This document shows positions 58,997 through 64,000 of a stretch of DNA of 64,000 nucleotides, piece by piece. The DNA is taken from assembly GCF_009017415.1 (NCBI RefSeq), contig NC_092408.1:2170001-2234000 (forward strand). Direction: 5' to 3'. Position 1 is the first letter of the stretch; each line of letters starts with the position of its first letter. The notes beneath the pieces are model-generated. The model had not been told where the DNA came from. It saw only the letters and a program-made list of their open reading frames with translations, and did no database searches. This DNA is from Aspergillus flavus. Lineage: Eukaryota; Ascomycota; Eurotiomycetes; Eurotiales; Aspergillaceae. Position numbers and translations under genes: made by a program.

Positions 58997-59171
58997 GTTC
59001 TTTTCTCGTTCATTATTCATAAGACAAAAGAGACAGAACTTAACATAATTTAAACTGTTCCCGCTACAACTTTTTTCTATTTGGTTTGCTTATAACCCTC
59101 GTACGAATCATCCTCAATTTAATTTCTTTCTTCTTTCCCCCACAATTCAACCAAAGAAAAACCTGCCCAAC

Positions 59172-59822
59172 ATGGACGCAAACATGAACAACCTCCTCAA
59201 ATGGAGTATCCAAAACTCCACTACCCAACAATCCGACGCTCCCAATGCCTCCAATAATACTGCCGATTCCTCTGCGCGCGGTCTCACCCCAGAGATGCTC
59301 TCAGCTCTCTTCGGCGGTCCCTCCGACGCCGACCTAATGAAAGCCGCTATGGAAGCACTACACTCCGATGAAGTTGACCTTGAGAACAAACTGATCGCAT
59401 TCGACAACTTCGAACAACTCATTGAGTCTATCGATAACGCAAACAACCTCGAGCCCCTCGGCCTGTGGACGCCGCTGGTTGAACTCCTTCAGCACGAGGA
59501 AGCAGAAATGAGACGCATGGCTGCCTGGTGTATCGGAACCGCTGTGCAGAATAACGAGAAGGCTCAGGATAAGCTCGTTGTCTTCAACGCTGTTCCTAAG
59601 CTGGTCACTATGTCGACTACGGATTCGAACCCCGCTACGCGGAAGAAGGCTGTGTTTGCCCTTTCGTCAGCCGTGCGCAATTACCAGCCCGCTATGGACG
59701 AACTGGTAAAGCACCTGCCTGAGGGATATTCCCAGGGGGAGAAGGTCGACGCCGGAGACATGGATGCTGTGGATGCCATTATGGATAGATTGCGGGCGCA
59801 CCCTGTTCCTTCGTCTGCTTAG
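59172..59822 (+). CDS. fes1: Hsp70 nucleotide exchange factor FES1
   Basis: Fes1 releases ADP from cytosolic Hsp70 (Ssa-type) and helps deliver misfolded proteins to degradation. It is a single exon of 216 residues from ATG 59172 ([17 protein letters not shown], the family's characteristic N-terminus). A short N/S/A-rich linker leads to [19 protein letters not shown] and then an armadillo-like repeat domain: [55 protein letters not shown] and the last helices AVPKLVTM... and [19 protein letters not shown]. Length and motif order match fungal Fes1. The upstream region has heat-shock elements. Confidence 0.96.
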   Translation: MDANMNNLLKWSIQNSTTQQSDAPNASNNTADSSARGLTPEMLSALFGGPSDADLMKAAMEALHSDEVDLENKLIAFDNFEQLIESIDNANNLEPLGLWTPLVELLQHEEAEMRRMAAWCIGTAVQNNEKAQDKLVVFNAVPKLVTMSTTDSNPATRKKAVFALSSAVRNYQPAMDELVKHLPEGYSQGEKVDAGDMDAVDAIMDRLRAHPVPSSA

Positions 59823-60615
59823 GGCTCATTCGTGCAAAGGGTTGTATGAATGTCCAATGCCCTGCTCTGGCGCGTTTTTATACTACTGGCGCGGCGAGGT
59901 TACTTGCACGTGCGATTGTATGGGCTCTCACTCAAGCCAGACGCTTTATCCACTGCGATTGCTGTCGCTCTCATTCGGTGACTGCCTGTCGAGGATCCTA
60001 ACCTGAAATGACGACGACGAATGCCGCGTTGCCGTGATAGGCTCCCATCGATCTATCTCTGGGAATCATATTCCGCCTCTTCACTCCAAGGCTACGTTTT
60101 TATACGGGCTGGGATCATCTGTCATGTATTCGTAGCCAGACTTGGCTCAGGTTACGCATGGATGCGGGAAGACTGTGTGCTTCAATCGAGCCGCATATTA
60201 CAAAGAGAAATATAAATAATACAACTCTTTACAGCTAGCTGAAGTCAATGTTACCGCTTTATGGAGCATTTAATTTGTTATACGTAAGCCGTTAACCACA
60301 TGGCATATGCATATACAGAGTCAAAATATGTTGCTGCCTGAATGTATTCTGACACCCGTTTCTGCTCCATTATTTCACGGCATCGACGGCCCGGGACTCG
60401 TACTTATGCGGTCAACTTGAGTAGTAGACACAAGGAAATGGAAAAAAGAAAAAGTGTAATTGAACTGTATAGGCATCCCACGAACATAATCAAACATAGG
60501 ACTAGAGGGCTATGAATCGCGACTACGCCAGCCATTCAAAAGAACAAATAGGGAAAGACAGAGAAACAGCTAATCATGATATAATCCCAAAATGAGTACC
60601 CTACTCCATCAGTTA
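59823..60615. other. Convergent intergenic region
   Basis: 793 bp between the FES1 stop and the VPS68 stop. No gene recognised; 3' UTRs. Confidence 0.55.
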
Positions 60616-61352
60616 TCACAACGCGAGGTTGTAGGTGTAATCATCTTCTATGTTCTGCGAAATCCAGAGAACAATCGTGCTGTCGAGCAAAGCAGTCAGT
60701 AATCCGTCCCGTAATAGCAGATACGAAGCACATACCTCAGCATGACGAGTCCATTTGCAACTACATTGGCGATTCCAAAGTATAGCGTTTGCAGTGGGTA
60801 TTGTTTGATAAGGTATTTAAGGACCATGACCGTCTGGCGAAAGTGTTAGTTATCTTGGACCTTCACGACAGAGGGAGTATCTATTTCGCGCATAACAAGT
60901 TCATTCCGGGGACATCGGCAAAGGGATACTAACCACACTGCCTGCCAAACCGCCGGCCAAGAGCGCAAACCCAAGGAAAAGTACGAACCGCGCTTTCCAC
61001 GCGACACCGCTTCCACTGTAACTCCAGCTATCTGCGTGCAGCCGTGACTTCTCAATCGAGTTGATAACAAGCATTCCGAGCGCGGAGCAAATGCCGGGGA
61101 TCCAGTCGACAAATTTGACATGCACATTTGACCCATTTCGTGAGCTATGAGAGAATGCAGCTGCATCAACTAGGAAGAAAAAACCGAGGGAGAACTTTGG
61201 TAGACTTCGTCAGTGCGATCGCGCCTTGACATGGGACGAGCGGATAAGCTCACCAATGCTCCCGATGTGTAGACGCCTGCGTTGCGGACGCTATTGTTGT
61301 TTAACCATTCCGGTTTGGAGAACCGGAAAAGACGGTTGTTGGACACATCCAT
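60616..61352 (-). CDS. vps68: VPS68 / UPF0220 (TMEM50) family membrane protein
   Basis: Vps68 is a small four-helix membrane protein linked in yeast to vacuolar/endosomal sorting with Vps55. There are four exons on the minus strand: 61352-61254, 61194-60934, 60833-60736 and 60679-60616, giving 173 residues with all phases consistent. The start was set at ATG 61352 (MDVSNNRLFRFSKPEW). The frame is open further upstream, but the family begins near here. Motifs are RNAGVYTSGALFSLGFF, VDAAAFSH, VKFVDWIPGICSALGMLVIN, LFLGFALLAGGLAGSV and a last helix GIANVVANGLVMLRSTIVLW, with the tail EDDYTYNLAL. Four hydrophobic segments are visible, as expected. It lies in tandem 383 bp from the SLD7-like gene's stop. 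Confidence 0.88.
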
Positions 61353-61735
61353 GGCGTAACGGTATAAAGTTCCAATAAAGTGTAAGCTATCTTGAATAAC
61401 AATAGAGGGAAACTTGATATGCAGATGGAGTTCGGATCTTCCGTAGCTATCGGGAAGGTTGGCGATGATGCACTTCGGCGGTCGGAAAATCACAAAGCCG
61501 ATACCGTCATAGCCTATCTTGCTAAAACCATGTAATGTACTCCCGTATGACTTTCTTGATGTCTATAGAGTCCGAATACTCATATGTCATGGTGGCTTTG
61601 TTCGCTGCTTGAATACGGAGCAATATAGTATACAATGACCAACAGCTCTCTTAATTACTCATATTGGTAATTGTCTAGGTGAATAGAATTATATACATCG
61701 TAACGTCATGTCTCGTTCAGCTGTACCAGACAGGC
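61353..61735. promoter_or_regulatory. Intergenic region upstream of VPS68
   Basis: 383 bp between the SLD7-like stop and the VPS68 ATG, holding the former's 3' UTR and the latter's promoter. No distinct element was recognised. Confidence 0.4.
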
Positions 61736-63207
61736 TCAGTTTTCCTCACAGAATAATCTCAGGAACTCATCAATATACGTCATTGCCTTTCCTTTTTCCA
61801 GCAAAGGTGGCAAATACTTCGAGTTGTCTTGACTGACAGGCGTTTCTTTCAGGTACTTCCGTAGGGCGAAGGTGGATGCACGATAGGTCGCATGATACAT
61901 CGCCTTAAAGTCATCCTCATCCGTGCTTAGGGTTGGCGTAGCCAGAGGTGCGGCTGCCGCTGCAATGCGAGGACCCTTCTCTTCGGCGTGAGAAGAAAGC
62001 GTATCGTGATTATTTGGATTCTTGCTCGAAGACCCAGACCGCGTCGTTGAGCGGTTGAAGCCATATAGCCGCATACACGTTAAGATCGTACGAGATATTG
62101 TGTTCTTGTTTTCGAGAATGACGTCTTCGGCATCCTTAGGCGCAGATGAAAGCTCAACCCTTCCATCAGATGATGGCAACGCCGGCGAGGGTTCTCTCTC
62201 CTTTCGTAAAGAGGATTCGATGAAGGGATTGGGCGTATTCCTCTTGATTAACTCACGCGGGTGCCCCCGATTACTGGCGGGCCTAGGATGCTCCGTACGA
62301 GCTTCTGAAGGTTTGATAGGGTGTAGGTTCGCCCCAACGGAGAGAGATCTTGAGCGTTGTGAGGCAATCCGGTCTAATAAGGGAAGACTGGGTTCCTCAG
62401 ACTCCCGCTTGATGCGGAGAGTTTGTGACTGGTGTGATGGCTGAAATTGCGCGTGCGCCATCAACTGAGATACACCCTCCCCTCCTTTCTGACGCACCCT
62501 CTTATGATGTTGTGTAACCGATTCGAACAATGTTGCCACCCGCTTACGCTTGGGGCTCGGAGAACGAATGTCTGGAAGGAATTCTGCAAGTGTTTCATGC
62601 CCAAGAAGTTCACTCGTATTCTGCGGGGTTGGGAGTGCATGCGTTCTGGTGATAAGGGATGACGAGATGGGAGCGGCATATATTCTCAGTTCTTGTTTAA
62701 TAGCTCGTAGAGCAGTTTCATCAGAGCTTGCTGAAGAGGACACGGGAGGAGTCGGGGGACGTTTGAATGACGTTGCGTTTGACAGGATGCCGTACACTAT
62801 TATGTCTGTGGTGGTTGACCCTGTTTTTGTTCGTATCGTGCTATTGACACTCACAAGAAGACCGACCGGGCACTGAACTGTATGAAGCTTATCAATGTCC
62901 ACCTCTTCGAGCCAAGCACCCCCCAGTAATCTCGCTTTTAGCCATTGCGATGTTTCCGCATCATTTGTATGCAATTCCAGGTTTGGGCCAACGCGCGCAT
63001 ATAATGGTATTGAAGCTGGGTTCACAAAGCAACTTAGACTTAGCGTTGAGTCCCTTGCTATATCGGAGTGCCAGTTGGAGGATCTGTCAATTAGTTGCAG
63101 GCCTGTATGTATAGATCTTAGTAGCGTATAGACCAAGATTGATTGGCCGCCTCACCTCGAAGTTGAGATTGTCCCTCTAGTACGATGGTACCAGACCAGA
63201 TGTTCAT
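61736..63207 (-). CDS. SLD7-like DNA replication regulator (probable)
   Basis: Sld7 associates with Sld3 to help load Cdc45 at replication origins. Exon 1 is 63207-63156 (MNIWSGTIVLEGQSQLR) and exon 2 is 63102-61736. The 53-bp phase-1 intron has donor GTGAGG and acceptor CATACAG, for 472 residues. The N-terminal ~110 residues look folded (WSGTIVLEGQSQLRGLQLID, then SIPLYARVGPNLELHTND). The middle is disordered, basic and S/P-rich with nuclear-type signals (SPKRKRV, HHKRVRQK). The C-terminal ~70 residues form a helical domain (YHATYRASTFALRKYLKE, ending AMTYIDEFLRLFCEEN) that I associate with the Sld7 C-terminal domain. The identity rests on this layout from memory and needs a profile search. 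Confidence 0.6.
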
Positions 63208-63742
63208 TTCAGATATACAGTCCTAGTTCAAAATTTCACATCTTATAATTATACCGAATCTTAAAGAAAAAGGCAGTTTTGTCAGCTTAAGTAGCAAGCG
63301 TTTCTTCGACTGCTATATTGTAAATTACACGACGCGCCTGAGAAAAGCGGTACATGGTCACGTGTCGTACCGTTTGCCAGGCATACTTATGGGCATCTAC
63401 GGAGTACATGTAGTACCTAGCTTACGGCACCCGTGGAATGCTCTCCGGAAGGGAGCCCAAAACCTCCGCAGTCTCCCTTGAACCCTCTAGATAACCTCAC
63501 AGTAGCTATAGTACATCAATCATATCATTCCAACAGAATAGAAGTAAACTAAAGGCTAGAATTCGCGGCAAATTTCACATAAAGGACTCTCACCATACGT
63601 CAGAACAAAGAGGTATTTCATGAGGAATCCACTGCCCCATGAATACTAGAGGAAGCCTTCATAGGTCTGGTAAATCGGCAAATCAGATGTGGCCAAGCGC
63701 ACCTAAGTGATTTTACCCTAACTAGCTGACACCCATAGTAAC
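63208..63742. promoter_or_regulatory. Intergenic region upstream of the SLD7-like gene
   Basis: 535 bp with a TACGGAGTA core at 63398-63407 and an MCB-like ACGCGC at 63332-63337, 125 bp before the SLD7-like ATG. The latter is imperfect, so weak evidence of G1/S control. Confidence 0.4.
63398..63407. repeat. TACGGAGTAC motif copy
   Basis: A 10-bp copy of the repeated core in intergenic DNA. Confidence 0.55.
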
Positions 63743-64000
63743 TCAAAACTCCTCCTGCTCCTTGAAAAACATGGAGAAACTAATAATTGTTCCATAAATC
63801 AAAAGACCGCCAAGAATCGACATGATCATCGCCGGGACCTGGATTGCGCCGCTATGCGCAAGTACAGCTGGGAGCGCTATAGAATATCAGAGTTAGCCAC
63901 GAGACCACCCCCAATAACAAAGCCATTTTATGGACGCTAGAGCTCAACGTGCGAGTATAGCTTAGCGCGTTTTTAATTGAACTCGGGACAACTTACCGAT
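63743..64000 (-). CDS. C-terminal end of a small membrane protein (partial, 5' part outside window)
   Basis: The last exon is 63876-63743, after acceptor TTCTATAG. A 120-bp intron (63996-63877, donor GTAAGT) leads to an exon of which only 4 nt (64000-63997) are in the window. The visible 44 codons encode a short lead (LPAVLAHSGAIQVPAM), one strongly hydrophobic helix (IMSILGGLLIYGTIISFSMF) and a charged end FKEQEEF. This looks like a small ER or Golgi membrane protein. I do not recognise the family from this fragment. Confidence 0.6.

Larger units (their letters stand above)
57053..59171. promoter_or_regulatory. Divergent intergenic region actin / FES1
   Basis: 2.1 kb. The actin side (57053-57360) is GA-rich on the plus strand, so CT-rich on the coding strand, consistent with a strong fungal promoter and leader. 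The middle has no supportable gene. The FES1 side carries heat-shock elements (58933-58945, 58989-58996). Confidence 0.5.

Overview
The window is a piece of a filamentous ascomycete chromosome. Genes carry many short introns (about 50-145 bp) with GTANGT-type donors and CTNAC-type branch points, coding density is high, and promoters have CT-rich stretches on the coding strand. Actin has a 7-nt first coding exon and five introns, in the pattern I associate with Aspergillus and Penicillium. Together with the overall character of the proteins this suggests order Eurotiales, probably an Aspergillus-like species. That is inference; genus and species cannot be fixed without a search. I see no rRNA, tRNA, CRISPR array or recognisable transposon.

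Layout. 1-4.8 kb: the 5' part of an unrecognised membrane-anchored protein (-), rRNA-processing factor RRP36 (+) and an unrecognised proline/serine-rich protein (-). 4.75-11.3 kb: a long stretch without supportable genes. 11.3-16.4 kb: compact housekeeping genes, namely RNA polymerase I/III subunit RPC19 (+), complex I LYR subunit NDUFA6/B14 (-), ribosome assembly factor LOC1 (+) and an EHT1/ABHD-type esterase (-). 17.3-22.3 kb: an F-box protein (+) and cohesin loader MAU2/SCC4 (+). 23-26.7 kb: a divergent pair, an unknown coiled-coil protein (-) and an HSPA12-like Hsp70 ATPase (+). 27.7-29.8 kb: centromeric histone CENP-A (-) and a Derlin (+), divergent. 29.8-34.7 kb: a second stretch without genes. 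34.7-40.6 kb: a sphingolipid mannosyltransferase (+), a small secreted protein (+), HIS3 (-), a small membrane protein (+) and a doubtful minus-strand exon. 42.7-46.7 kb: a 1310-residue PH-like/LRR protein (+). 47.9-54.3 kb: PET127 (-) and bifunctional ADE5,7 (+), divergent. 55.3-57.1 kb: actin (-). 59.2-63.2 kb: FES1 (+), VPS68/UPF0220 (-) and a SLD7-like protein (-). 63.7-64 kb: the 3' end of a small membrane protein (-).

Most genes are unlinked in function, as is normal for a eukaryotic chromosome. They serve ribosome and RNA polymerase biogenesis (RRP36, LOC1, RPC19), chromosome transmission and replication (MAU2, CENP-A, SLD7-like), proteostasis (Derlin, FES1, Hsp70-like), mitochondria (NDUFA6, PET127), biosynthesis (HIS3, ADE5,7) and membrane or lipid metabolism. 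The best candidates for undescribed biology are the divergent Hsp70-like/coiled-coil pair, the PH-LRR protein, the conserved small secreted protein, and a palindromic TACGGAGTA motif scattered through intergenic DNA. Regulatory sites that fit their genes include a perfect three-unit heat-shock element before FES1, an ACGCGT box before CENP-A and a Gcn4/CpcA-type site inside the HIS3 intron. Exon boundaries were placed by hand from splice motifs and frame continuity; no transcript or database search was available.
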